64,000 nt of DNA, taken from positions 124,001 to 188,000 of the forward strand of contig NW_022985198.1 in the NCBI RefSeq assembly GCF_010093535.1. Direction: 5' to 3'. This document shows, piece after piece, positions 45,424 through 56,720 of the stretch. Position 1 is the first letter of the stretch, and each line of letters opens with the position of its first letter. Made by a program: the position numbers and the translations under genes. The DNA is from Lindgomyces ingoldianus. Lineage: Eukaryota; Ascomycota; Dothideomycetes; Pleosporales; Lindgomycetaceae. The notes under the pieces were generated by a model. That model saw only the letters and a list, made by a program, of their open reading frames with translations. It was not told where the DNA came from and searched no databases.

Positions 45424-47573
45424 ATGCTTTGCGATATCTGCCGTGATGGCCTCGAAGGTATGTGGGATGCCGCAAGAACGCCCCGCTTGGCTCTTTGCGA
45501 TGACTGGCACGAAAGCGTCAATGATGAAGACGATGAAATCGAAAATGAAAACGAAAAGCCCCGTGGGTGAATCCGAACACCTTCTTACCACCGTCTTCTG
45601 ACCGCCGCGGGATAGTTCCAATAGATGACGATCAGGTCGAAGTCGAGAAATATATCTATGCACATCACCCAACAAAGGAGTCTTTCCTTCAGTCCATGCG
45701 GCAAGGATGCGTTATGTGCAACCGCTTCGATCCGAATCAGCACCACGAACCAAGTCCTAAATTTGAGGGCTTAGGTTACTTTTCGGTCTTTTACGTGTGT
45801 CTGAGTGGACAGAAGAAACCGGTCATGTGTGTTGAATATGGGGGATCCTCAGGTGGATTCGACCTCGTGCCTGTCGGGGATCCCAGATATGATTCAAACA
45901 TGACTATGGAACTAGGACCTTCGACAGATGACCCGAAGACCTGGGATATGATTAATAGTTGGCTCGGTGACTGTTTGGAAAACCACACCAATTGCCCGGG
46001 TTCGGTTTCTCTTGTGAAATACCTTCCTACTCGTCTGCTAAGTATCGACGACGCCGGGGACAACAAAACCTTCCGTTTGGTCTTAGGCTCAGAGTGCCCA
46101 CCAAACTCCCAATATATGACTCTTTCTCATTGTTGGGGTACGAAACCAGCTGAGTTGAGATTACGATTGCTCAAGTCTACATTAGAGCAGCTAAGAGCTG
46201 AGCAGTCCATTGATGCTCTACCCAAGACGTTCGAGGATGCAATGACTATTGCGAAACGGTTTGGAATCAAATACCTCTGGATCGACTGCCTCTGTATCTA
46301 CCAGGACTCTCCCGAGGACTGGCTAGCAGAGGCCTCAACTATGCAAGACGTTTATAAGAATTCATTCCTCAACATCTCGGCGCTTGGCGCCGCGGACGAC
46401 GAAGGGGGTTGTTTTGTCAAACGAGATCCGAAGGGTGTTTCCCCAACGGTCGTGCATTTGAAACGGAGAGATAACGAAGAACCTGAGCCATTCCGCTTCG
46501 AGCTGGAGAAGGGTTGGGCCTGGCGTTTGACTTTCCAATCTGAACCAATCGTCACACGAGCGTGGGTAGTCCAAGAGCGGCTATTATCTCCTCGCGTCCT
46601 ACACTTTGGCCGTAAGCAAGTCTTCTGGGAATGCCGGCAGCTGAACGCTTGCGAAATACATCCTGAAACTGTGCATTGTTATGGAGATGACGAAGACAAA
46701 GAGTTTACCCTTCCACAAGAGAAGCACGCTCATCCCTGGAAACAACTGCTAGGTGGACCTGATCGAAGACATGTTGACGATCCGTATGAGCAACTTTTCG
46801 CGGACTGGAATGCTATTATATATATATATACCGAGAGCAATCTCACAGTACCCTCCGACAAACTGATTGCTCTATCTGGTGTTGCGAACGATATGAAGTG
46901 CGCGCTTGATAAACTTCGGACCGGCCCGCATAGATATCTTGCTGGCCTTTGGGAAGAAAGACTAAGGGAGGATCTACTTTGGAATGCCGACAGCGGAGGC
47001 AAGCGTCTGGAGAAGTATCGGGCGCCAAGTTGGTCTTGGGCAGCTATAGATGGGAAAGTACGGACGTCTTTGATATTTGCGCCCGAAGACTGTTGCGTCT
47101 GGTTTGTCGACGATGTGTCCGGGGAGACAGAGCCAATTGGAGAGGCCGACACTGGCGAAGTGAAAGGCGGGAAAGTCACGGTGACCGGGCCGTGGATGCA
47201 GCTGGAGATAGGAGAGGCCTACCAATCTTATCACCACAACATAGTGGCTATAGAGGATTTTGTCCATCCTGACACAGGTGAGAAGTTTCAAGATGAACCT
47301 GACAAGCTATCCACGGGGCAAAGATTGCCTCCCGCGAACGTTTACTTCGACACGCTAGAAGAGATGCCGCGTGAAGCATTTTGCATGACTTTCCGGGCAC
47401 AGCTGTGGGCTGAAGAAGCCTACTCGTATTCGTCTCTGGTTCTAGTCAGAGCTGAGGGAGTGGAAGACGGAATGTATCGACGCGTTGGATATTCCTCGAG
47501 CACTATTGCAAGTCGTGCGAAAGCGGTAGAGTTCGTTTCGAAATTTCCACGCAAGACTGTCACAATCATCTAA
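45424..47573 (+). CDS. HET-domain (heterokaryon incompatibility) protein
   Basis: The main exon encodes the HET domain: YMTLSHCWG, then LPKTFEDAMTIAKRFG, YLWIDCLCIYQDSPEDW and NISALGA, the conserved blocks of the family. A first exon starting at ATG 45424 encodes MLCDICRDGLEGMWD, a Cys-rich head common in these proteins, and ends in an acidic stretch. A GTGGGT donor at 45563 and an AG at 45615 (or 45624) join it in frame, giving about 698 residues. A CVMCNRF motif follows near the start of the second exon. HET proteins trigger programmed cell death when incompatible hyphae fuse; this one lacks visible NACHT or repeat domains. A TA-repeat encodes an IYIYT stretch near 46815-46830. The exon 1 call is inferred from frame and family resemblance. 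Confidence 0.88.
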
Positions 47574-49404
47574 CGTGACAACCCATTTCCATTTCCGGCA
47601 ATTTTGAGGTCACTGCTCATCCATTCTTTCTCCGCTATGGTGATGAGTTTATTGATGTCCTTCGCCATACCGAGCGAATTCTCTCACAACGAACCTTCAC
47701 CATCTACGCCCACTTTTTCCTCGTCGTGCTCCACCTCCTAACAACAACGCGTCGTGTTTACCCGTGGTAGATGCACCCTCTCCGTTGCGTCTTACACTAC
47801 ATTCACTTTCGCTGCCCTTTCCATTTTCACGTATCTCTCAACGGCATTCACCTTCGTTCGACCCCCTTCTGTAGCTTAGCGCGTCGAAAGCACTATGAAG
47901 ATTGCCGTCCTGTTTTAAGTAACGCTTGCGATCACTGCGGCTACCAGCACGCCTCCCCTCAACGACTTCTGAGGACATGGCACAGCCTTTCGCGACTTGA
48001 TCGCGGCCAATTTGACTCCACGAAAGCCGATTCGGGCTAAGCCTACGCTGTCTAAGCACCCGGAAACCCGCACAAGATTTGGCCACCGGATGCCCGGAAC
48101 AAGATCGATCACATCACATACTGTTTTCTAAACTCCTAGGACCAACCCATATGCGAGCCTCTTCTCTCCCAAGCTTAGAGGCTCCGCTGCGACACAATCG
48201 GTTACCCGGGTGCTAGGAGCGGTCGTAATATTTAACTTGAGAAATATGTTTTCCCAGATAGTGCACGTCTTTACCCTTGCGCACAAAACGCGTACCCTCA
48301 CCATATTTGACTTTGGGTCGAAATCTTTCCAGGACATGCAGCACATGTCTAAGGGCTTTGCCACAAGCACCAGTGGAATGATTATGAGAAGCCCTTCGCT
48401 AATCACTATGCGTATGGGTTCATGCTGGTGATATTCCAGATGACGATTCCAGCAAATTTCAACCTGAGAATCCGAGTCGTTACGTAGAGCCGACTCTACG
48501 GACATTTCATGGCTACGTATTACTCTATTGGGCCGTACAGGATAAAGGCGAGGATGGGGAATGCACGTACTGGAACTCGAACTAAGGATGTTCCGGCTAT
48601 GACCGTTTATCCGCAATACACTACCCTTCATCCCGCAGGATGGATCCGCGAACATGTCCTTGAAACGTCAAGGAATTGACCGTTGCTAGTTGGAAAGAGG
48701 AGCGTAATATGCTACCTTATAATGTGGATGAGAAGAGCGTAAGTTACGTCTTCCATTGTCCACCGGTTTCTTAGCAGGATGCACTCGCATCAATGAACCC
48801 TACGAACAAGATACTGCATCTGTATCCTAAGGTGTAGACGATTCTACTACCGTCCGTAACACGGCCCCAAGTATGCTGAATTGGGTGAGTTTTGCTTGTC
48901 CCTCACACATTGATATTCCGTGTCCTCACTACTAATCTGGAAAGGTTCCACGGCTTATTCCATGGTCTGCTCGATCTGCAGGGACTCATGTCTGTTATGA
49001 TCACCACATATGCACATGCACGAATATGGTCGAGCGTCAGGTCGATTTTAGAACTGTGTGTATATCAGACTGTGGTTTTTTTGGGCAGCACATTGCTCTA
49101 TCTCTTCCTCTGTGCTTATATCTAACTTATACAGATAATCCTATCTAGATTGGCAAATGCTTTTGGTGGCTGACATATCAGGGATAACCCAAATAGGATT
49201 TCGGAGTCACGGTATTTCGTGTCAAAGATGCGTTGAAACTTTTCTCTTCCTATTGTTCTAAACATAGTTGTATTGATAAACTCATATAGACCCCATCTGA
49301 AATGTCTATAGAGACTCTCAATTGCCATTTTCGACTAACAAAATAGGTATGGCATTTGAGAATTTTAGAAGACAATGTATAAGCTGATAACACAAACATC
49401 AACA
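47574..49404. other. 1.8-kb intergenic region, no clear gene
   Basis: No frame here resembles a known family. At 47892 an ATG begins a signal-peptide-like sequence (MKIAVLF, stop, VTLAITAAT) followed by another stop, possibly a broken secreted-peptide gene. A 175-codon minus-strand frame at 48128-48655 is unrecognised, and a tRNA-like T-loop near 48580 was examined and rejected. Confidence 0.45.
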
Positions 49405-50079
49405 CTACATTGACGTCCGTGCAAGTGAAACACCATTAGCAGACACAGTCGTTTTCGTATATATCTGCCCAGAAGTACCCTGGATCTCAAACGTACCCGC
49501 ACCTGTCGACCCAACGACATTGCCACTTTTCAGCTTTGCACTGCAACCAGTGAACGCAATCGTTCCAAATTTGGGGACATTCACCAACTCTCCATTCGCT
49601 TGATACGCTTGCACGAACCAATCAGCAGTAAGCGCTGTAAGTCGAGATGGGTCGATGTTAGCTGGGGCCTTGAGCGATTGCGTTGATTTCTTCTTCTGGG
49701 TCGTGTTTTCGACAACGACGGTGCCGGAGCTGTCAGAATCAAGACTGACGGTGACAGTGATGGAGTCGCTGGCTTTTGCAGGCGCTGCACTGGTGGTATC
49801 GGTCGCATTTTCCGGAAACCATGCCGCGAAGGAACTGTAGGTCTTGTCGAAGATGACGCCACCTTTGAGAACAATATCTTGCTTTATGGAATCCCCAATT
49901 GCAACCCAGAAGGATAGTTTCGCGGTCCCTACCAAGGATGGAACCGTGAAAGTGCCGGTGACAGATGTGAAAGAGTCACCATCTGGGGCTTTGAGAACGG
50001 CTCCGCCTCGGTTTTGGTCGTAGGCGGCTAGTGCGGTGGTGAGAAAACATGCGCTTCCAAGAAGGGACGGAGGTTTCAT
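49405..50079 (-). CDS. Secreted peptidase G1-fold protein lacking catalytic residues
   Basis: 224 residues with a signal peptide (cleavage near residue 19, after TTALAA). The body follows the glutamic peptidase G1 (eqolisin) fold: FTSVTGTFTVPSL, a FWVAIGD segment, an AAWFPEN segment, a SSGTVVVENTT segment, and VPKFGTIAFTGC near the end. In active members the catalytic Gln sits in LQTG and the Glu in AEWIVE. Here these read VLKGG (Lys72) and ADWFVQ (Asp153 and Gln157), so neither catalytic residue is present. There is also no propeptide, and only Cys11 (in the signal peptide) and Cys179 are present. The reading frame is intact, which suggests a conserved non-catalytic, perhaps binding, protein rather than a pseudogene. 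The proteolytic role is therefore doubtful. Confidence 0.82.
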   Translation of the reverse strand: MKPPSLLGSACFLTTALAAYDQNRGGAVLKAPDGDSFTSVTGTFTVPSLVGTAKLSFWVAIGDSIKQDIVLKGGVIFDKTYSSFAAWFPENATDTTSAAPAKASDSITVTVSLDSDSSGTVVVENTTQKKKSTQSLKAPANIDPSRLTALTADWFVQAYQANGELVNVPKFGTIAFTGCSAKLKSGNVVGSTGAGTFEIQGTSGQIYTKTTVSANGVSLARTSM

Positions 50080-51113
50080 GACGTGCAGAGAGCAATGTGT
50101 AGCTTAGTAGTGAGGAAAGAAGCCAACAAATTTGGAAGTTAACTAACACACTTGACTACTAGGAATCTAAAGACGATGTAGAGAATGGGCGGTACCAGGT
50201 TCTCAGCACCCTCCCACGCTGGATTTATAACAATTTGTTGGGGCGGTTGCATCTCAACTCAAGAAGATGAGCAAATTTTGTTCCTCCGAGTACGTCTCAA
50301 ACGCAAAAGCAATCACAGTGTATTCGAATGTCGTATCAACCCCTGCCCCATCTATCCTTCGCCGCTTTCTGATAAGATCGAGTCGGCAGGGGCATAGGGT
50401 CTGTGCCTGGCAGCGTTCGCGTTTTGGCAATATTCACGACCATCTAATTCGCTCGCACAAAATTCCCCGGTTCTCGGCCACTTCACCACATCAAGATAAA
50501 CAGTTTGGTGTAACATCCCCCACGGCATGCCCAGTTCTTGAGGCTCAGCATCCGCTCACCCCCATCTATCAGGTGGCGGATAGGTATTGATGGAAGATTG
50601 CGGCAATAATCTGCTTGCATAACGTTATCTTAAAGAGCCCCAGGTGCTATCATGATACTCGAATCCGGCTTCAAGAAACACGCCAAGACATGCGATAATA
50701 CATTGCTACGGAGGAAGACGCCGAATGGGCATCTAGCTCTATTTAACATTGGCACAAGCCCGGGAGGACAAATTCCGCGATTAGGACTAGAAATAAGATT
50801 CATTCTATGATTCGCTACGATATCATTTCTAGAAATTGCACCTTGGAAGACCCCGGTGATCGTGTAGTGAATCCAAGGTCAGCAGCCAAGCAAACCGGGG
50901 CGAGATGGCAAAACTTTATCTACACAGATACAGTTAGCACGAAACACCCTAAATTTTGTTCAGATCCCTCACTAGTCGGGCATGATTGCAGTTCTTGTCC
51001 CGTGATTCTGTTCTGCTGAACTCTTATAATACCCTCAGCGTCTTCGAGTACCCTTACCTCCTTCATCACCCTTGTCGCTGTTCCTGCTCTGAGTACAACG
51101 CCGACTCATCAAG
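50080..51113. other. Intergenic between divergent secreted-protein genes
   Basis: About 1 kb that should contain both promoters. A TATA-like TTATAAT at 51024-51030 lies about 85 bp before the DUF1996 start codon. Frames in this stretch have no homology I recognise. Confidence 0.5.
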
Positions 51114-52490
51114 ATGAAGTGGACTCTCTTTGCATCTGTTGTGCTCCTTGCGTCCGCCCATGTGCTTGCGCTTCTTCGATTCCCCTGCGCTCAGCTCGTC
51201 TTAGATCGCCTCGATCCATTGGTCAACCCTGGAGCTATCCCTTCTCCTCACCTGCACCAGATTGTAGGAGGGGTAAGCCAACCCAGACCAGCTGTCAAGC
51301 ATGAACTGACAAAGTAAAAGAACTCCTTTAATGCGACCATGGACCCGAAAAAAGACATGCCTAAGGAGTCTACATGCACCACTTGTCAATTCAGCGAGGA
51401 TTTCTCCAACTACTGGACTGCTATATTGTTCGTGAATTATGGCTCCATCATATTTTTCGCTGATTTGGCTCTAATTCAATTGTAGATACTTCAAAGCTAA
51501 GAATGGAACCTACAAGCGAGTCCCACAGATCCCAAACAGCGGCTTTGACGGAGTCAACGGCGGGATGACGGTCTACTACATGCAAGATGGGCTTTACGAT
51601 TTTGCACAGAAATCGAAAGTCACAGCGTTTCAACCGGTCAGTCCGAGTCCGAGTAGTTGGGTGCAGCAATATCAGCGACTGACTTATCAGGGATTCCGCA
51701 TGTACATTGGTGATGTCAACGCCAGATCTCGCAAGGATGTGGAAAGGTTCCGACAGCTCACCTATACTTGCCTGGATACGATCAATACTCGTGATCCCCA
51801 AACACTGGATTTCCCGGCGAAGCCGTGCAAGACCGGAATCATGACTGCCCTTCGATTCCCAACGTGAGTGATGTTGACTTTCCTAAACTCTCGGACTTGA
51901 TAACAAGTGTTTTCGTCTAGGTGCTGGGATGGCAAGAATCTTGATTCGCCCGATCATATGGCCCATATGTCCTATCCCGAGAGCGGATCCTTCGAGACTG
52001 GGGGTCCCTGTCCAGCGACTCATCCCGTCAGGATGGGCCAACTTTTCTACGAAGTCATCTGGGACACTAGCAAGTTCAATAACAAGGACGATTGGCCTGC
52101 CGATGGCTCCCAACCCTTCGTCTGGAGCTTTGGTGATAGGTAAGAAAAATACTCTCCCGCTCTTTTCGTCAAATTTGATCGTTAAAGCGGAACAACGATT
52201 TAACATGACTTTAGCACCGGCTACGCTAACCATGGCGATTACCTCTTCGGATGGCAAGGCGATGCACTCCAGCGAGCTTTAGACAACCCATGCTACCAGA
52301 CTTGCACAACACTAAAGTCACAGAACAACGCCGCGATGAACAAGTGTGCTGGAAAGCGAGTCGTAAATGAAGATATTGATGGTTGTAAGTGTTGAAGCAG
52401 TGTTAACATCCAAGGGTAGATCCTAAACTAATGTTTGCAATAGGGATTAAGGAACTACCTGGCGGGTACCAGGCAAACTATCGCAAGTAG
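51114..52490 (+). CDS. Secreted DUF1996 protein, six exons
   Basis: Exons 51114-51272, 51321-51427, 51486-51863, 51921-52139, 52215-52384 and 52444-52490 give 1080 nt, 359 residues plus stop, with all junctions in frame. The second intron uses a GTTCGT donor; the others are consensus-like. A signal peptide covers about residues 1-20. The DUF1996 signature is clear: RFPCAQLVLDRLDPLVNPG, HLHQIVGG, NSFNATM, STCTTCQFSEDFSNYWTA and YKRVPQ, with later CWDGKNLDSPDHMAHMSYP and YANHGDYLFGWQGDALQRAL segments. The family is widespread in secreted ascomycete proteins and of unknown biochemical function; it often has a C-terminal WSC domain, which is absent here. Conserved His, Cys and Asp residues suggest an enzyme-like active site, but none has been assigned. 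Confidence 0.93.
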
Positions 52491-53060
52491 TTGGCTGATG
52501 GGATTCCTTCCAGCGATAGTTATTCCTTCAAAGTTGAGGTAGACTTCACTCGTATCAATCCTGTTTATCAGGTAGGGCTATTTGATGTGTCACATAGCGT
52601 GGCTGTTTCTCTGGATCTTTGCTCGCAACACCAGGGAGATTGCCTTCTTGAATACCAGTTTCAGATACGTGACTAAGCTCATATTTACCTCCTTGATCCT
52701 TCTTTCCGCATAGCCTAGAATCAACGTACGTTCCAGTTGCCGAGTTAAGACCTCGCTTTCACAATATTCGACTGATATTTCCAAGTGCTAAGATTGTCCC
52801 TCCATATCGTGCTGAGGCGTTGTTAACAAATACCATCAAGCTGCCGTTCTTAGGCGCGCTCTACACCAAGTCCGCGTTAAAGAGGAAGATTCTTAGGTAA
52901 GTGCTGGCGGTTGCTAAAGGCTAGCCTATAGTAGTCTCTGTACTTCTAACGTGAAGTAGTTAGCAAGGATGCTGTCACGGTTAACTTGGACATGCTCTCT
53001 GATCCACAGTGCTCTCACAGATGCATGCCCGCTAATCTGTGCAAAAGCCCTGCACCCACT
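52491..53060. other. Downstream of DUF1996, no clear gene
   Basis: A frame at 52491-52676 directly follows the stop codon without homology. The region appears non-coding or relic. Confidence 0.45.
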
Positions 53061-53068
53061 AGACAGCA

Positions 53069-53240
53069 GCTGAGAACGGTGACATCGAATTGGTACAGGT
53101 TCTTCTTGTTGCCGGTGCAGATGTAAAAGCCTTTCCAGGGAACTGGTTTAGAAGAATTACCATCTGAGGTGGAGCTAAAGAAGGGGACATTAAACTAGTT
53201 TAGGCTCTTCTTGCTGCTAGTGTAGAACCCTACTTATTGG
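53069..53240 (+). pseudogene. Ankyrin-repeat gene remnant
   Basis: In one frame, AENGDIELVQVLLVAGADVKA at 53069 is followed 35 codons later by AKEGDIKLV, a stop, then ALLAA. Both match the ankyrin GDxELVxxLLxxGAD consensus at about repeat spacing. Intervening and following stops make it a relic. No start or longer repeat series is visible. Ankyrin genes are common neighbours of HET genes, but nothing more can be concluded. Confidence 0.55.
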
Positions 53241-54752
53241 CGATTTGAATTCTTAGTACTCATCTCTTCTAATTCATTCCCGGGGAAGTCTAGAGTGATT
53301 TGCACGATAAGAGCGGTGGCAGACGGAGCGCAAGATACGCTAGAGAAGGAGCGGGCTAGGATGATACTGTCTATATCTTCTCAATTACCGAACTTTAGGC
53401 TAACTACTATTGGTCTATCACAATATATTCAAGGTTATACAGGCAAAATCACGCTAAGCAAGAAGGCGACCAATACTCGTGTGTGACCTGTTTGTGGTTG
53501 TTAGGGTCAATTTCTTTGTGGAATCCCACTTTGATTTAATTATTCTAACTTCACTAGTGTCGACAAACTCATCAGAACTAACGAGCTCATGGGGTGAACA
53601 CACTGTTGGAAACCACATGGCTGAGAGAGACTGGCAAATTCGCAGCTAGCATCATGGTTTGGCCTATGGAAGGCACCCCGCTGCGAGGCTGAATCTGGGT
53701 GAAGCTGGGTGAGTAGGCGTCAAGCTAGTTATGGATGATTTATGAACCGGCGTGTTAACCCACCATTTCCAACACTTACCCACTCTTAACAACGATAAAC
53801 AAAGCATCTTGGATGCCATTGCGGTCACTGTCATCAACGATTTCAATGCAGTTGCCTACGGGATTTGACGGCTGGAGAGCTGCCAGAGTAGGAGTAGCAT
53901 TTGTCACTACTTCAATCAGGTTGGGTGTTTGCCTTGCCCTAACCTTCCCCACTCTACCTCACTTTGTTCGTCTGACCGGATCGCCTAAGGTTAAGAATCC
54001 AAATTTTCGCGTTCATAAAGCTCCCTTAAGCTATTTCATATTAACCGGGGGGTTGGATGCGGCATCTAGTAACTAGCTGTCAGTCCTCTTCCAGTCTAAG
54101 GATCTTAATCTCCCTAAGACTCTGGTTAAGGATGGGGGTTTTAACGTCATAAGTCGAGCCTTGGAAAGGATCAAGAGCGGATAGCTATCAGGCAAAACGT
54201 CTAGTTTTTTGCTTGGCATAAGGTACTTGATCTAATTATTTTACTTCCATGGCCATACTCCATACCCTACTCGTTGACCTAAATTTCATCTCTTTAATGT
54301 ATGCATCTTTACAGTATTTTAAGAGCAGAGGGATTCGAGAAAGGGTGTATCCAAGCACGTGATCTGACGATGTCTCCTCCGAGATCCAACATCAAAAAAT
54401 TAGTCTAATTTTCTGAACCATTAAGCGAGATATTCGTTAATTATCGCCTCCTATCCCAGCAAAATTCCCCACCTGTTTCGTTCTGTATCAAGATTTAGAT
54501 TCTTTGTCCCGCACCTCATGTTCCTCGCACGCAATGCTTCTTTAAAGTACCCTCATCTCGCGAAGCTGGCATGTGGCTATCATGGCCCATTGCCTATCAA
54601 TCATTAATCGGTCGTACTTCGAGTGTCGAGCCCAGCGCAAGCTGTATATAGACTCATGAATTTGCTTTGCTTGAAACTCTATCTCAAATTACCCGGCAAT
54701 TGTAGAATCTCTGAACACGTAAGACTTTCCCCCAGCAGCAAGACCAGCCAAA
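53241..54752. other. Gene-poor relic region
   Basis: 1.5 kb of mixed composition with no intact frame of recognisable family. A short frame near 53800-53860 (VTVINDFNAVAYGI) recalls sugar-kinase or actin-like ATPase folds but is too short to assign. Confidence 0.4.
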
Positions 54753-56263
54753 ATGGCATACATAAATGGCGCTTCTCAAGCATATCCACATGAACTGAAC
54801 GCAGACCCCAATGGAGTTCTTTGCGTACGCTCTCCACTCCTCCCGGCACCTTTTCTAGTCGCTATGCGATGTACCCACCCTACCCCATTCTACTCTATCT
54901 TCAACCTTCCATTCCTCAAATTATTACTAATAAAAATCAAGCTACTGGGTCCCCAATATGAGCGGCAGTCTCGTCATCTCCAGAATCCCACAAAAAATCT
55001 CTGGAGACCTACCCTCCAATATCCGTTACCACCGCACCACCGAGACCCATGGCTTCGGATACGTTCTCGCTCAAACTCGCTTCATTACTCCCTACGAAGC
55101 TGCCTTCCCAAACGAGTCCATGTCCTCTGGTCAAGCCTTACTGTACCACATCGGAAAGCTGAAAGTTATTGTTGCAATCTTCCCAGGGCCCTCGAATCCT
55201 ACTATTGTTGCGAAACAGATCGCTGGTATCGATAACTACACGAATGGACGCATTCCTTTGACCTTTGTAGGTGGGTGATTCAAGGGAGAATTTACATCTA
55301 TTGGGTAGTCGTGCTTGGGCACAGCAAACGGTACCTTTGGTGGGGACTTCTATCAATTTAGGAACTATCCTTTGAGTAAAGGCGATTTTGCAATGCACCA
55401 ACGGAAGGAACGAACAACTTGGTGACGCTAGCAGGGAGGACGGCCGACCCTCTCTAGCTAGGAGCTTGTGAGTTAGCGAATATAGAAAAGATCAGTTAGT
55501 TGTTGGGGAGGCGGAGAGGTGGGCACAGCCGCATTTATGTCAGCCAGTGGGGTGCATAACGCCACAATTGTACACGTGATTTCATGTGTAATTCTACCCA
55601 GGGTAAGCAATAGGGAGTAGTTGTATCTACCCGGAGGTAGCTCAATAGAGGTAACATTTTCGCTCATGTGGAGCAGGGGGTCTTAACGAGTTAAAGCCGA
55701 GTGCCCTGCACACCCGGAAGCCGAACCTTCATGAGGCTGTACTTTATGAATGGGAACTATATCGGTGGATTCCGAGAATAGACTACAGACATTAAAGAGA
55801 GAACGAAGAAGTTCCGTCGCGAGAACGAGGTTAGGTTTGTGGTGAATGCGTTCGTAATTGTGCGCGACTCCAAAGAAGAAGCGAATCGCTTCCTCCAGGA
55901 AATTCAAGGAAAAGCGGACGAAGAAGCCACTGATGCATTTAGAGATGCAGTGCACCAAGCAGGTGCCAATACTGCGAATAAGAAAGGTATGTGGGTGAAC
56001 TTGAAATTTGAGGATCACGTTTAATACAATGATAGATTCAAGACGACGTTGAAAAGGACAAAAGATCAAATTGCAGAAAGAATCTCGTTGTTGAAGAGGC
56101 TAGGCGTGAGCCTCATTTTGACGCTGTTCTTGCATTATGACAGGAGATTGAGAGGTTCAGGAAGGATGTTCTTCCATTATTGAGGAAGCTGGAATCGGAA
56201 AGAAGGGGAAAGATTGTAGACCGTGAAATTAAGCGAACAGGGGAGGTTTATAAGAAGACGTAA
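54753..56263 (+). pseudogene. SfnG-like (dimethylsulfone monooxygenase family) flavin monooxygenase, broken
   Basis: Two halves of a luciferase-like, FMN-dependent monooxygenase are clear. First half, about 54942-55385: YWVPNMSGSLVISRIPQK, THGFGYVLAQTRF, NESMSSGQALL, LKVIVAIFPGPSNPTIVAKQ, then a TGG-to-TGA type stop just before FKGEFTSIG, and further on GGDFYQFRNYPL. A deletion of roughly 40 residues follows FTSIG. Second half, about 55735-56263: YFMNGNYIGGF, then VRFVVNAFVIVRDSKEEANR, FLQEIQGKADEEATDAF, NKKGMWVNLKFED, and a C-terminal LPLLRKLESERRGK. Frameshifts and about 350 bp of unrelated or lost sequence (55385-55735) separate the halves. An ATG at 54753 may open a first exon. Active relatives oxidise dimethylsulfone or alkanesulfonates for sulfur. 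This copy cannot make a full enzyme. Confidence 0.8.
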
Positions 56264-56720
56264 GCGCCATATAATTGCCTGGTTGGTGGTGAGAGATTGG
56301 GTCTACCTGAGGAGAAAACCCTAGCTATATTACTAGGGATGCAAAGGACAACGAGTGTCTCGTCGGATTCGCATTCGTTCGGCTATTTTTCTAACCCCGA
56401 TGTTTGGACTTATTTTAACTGCGGCAATATGAAGTACTTCCGACAAATGCCCGCACAGCTCAAATTGTCTTTTTGACGTCATCTCCGAGGCTCTACCCTG
56501 GATCATATCTGGCTTGTTGAAATTGCACTGAGAAGTTTTGTTGTACGATATCACACTCTTTTGCACGGCATTTACCGTCTACGTAACCCTCGTCCGACGC
56601 GCGTCAAGAACCTCGAAGAGCGAAGGGTAAAAGCCCATTCAAAAACTTCGATCTAGCTTTGTCGAATGGATGCCCATCTCGAGCCAAACGCTTTAGTTTC
56701 CTGGCCAAAGGTTTTCCAAG
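56264..56720. other. Intergenic, promoter region of tannase-type gene
   Basis: No gene seen. It should include the promoter of the esterase starting at 56721. Confidence 0.5.

Noticed and set aside
48480..48655. tRNA-like T-loop on the minus strand near 48580
   Set aside because: Only an approximate GTTCGAGT segment is present. No acceptor stem, A box or anticodon arm could be folded.
54753..55235. 160-codon frame overlapping the SfnG-like relic
   Set aside because: The homology to flavin monooxygenases is in another frame from about 54942. The long frame is fortuitous, though its ATG may be the relic's first exon.
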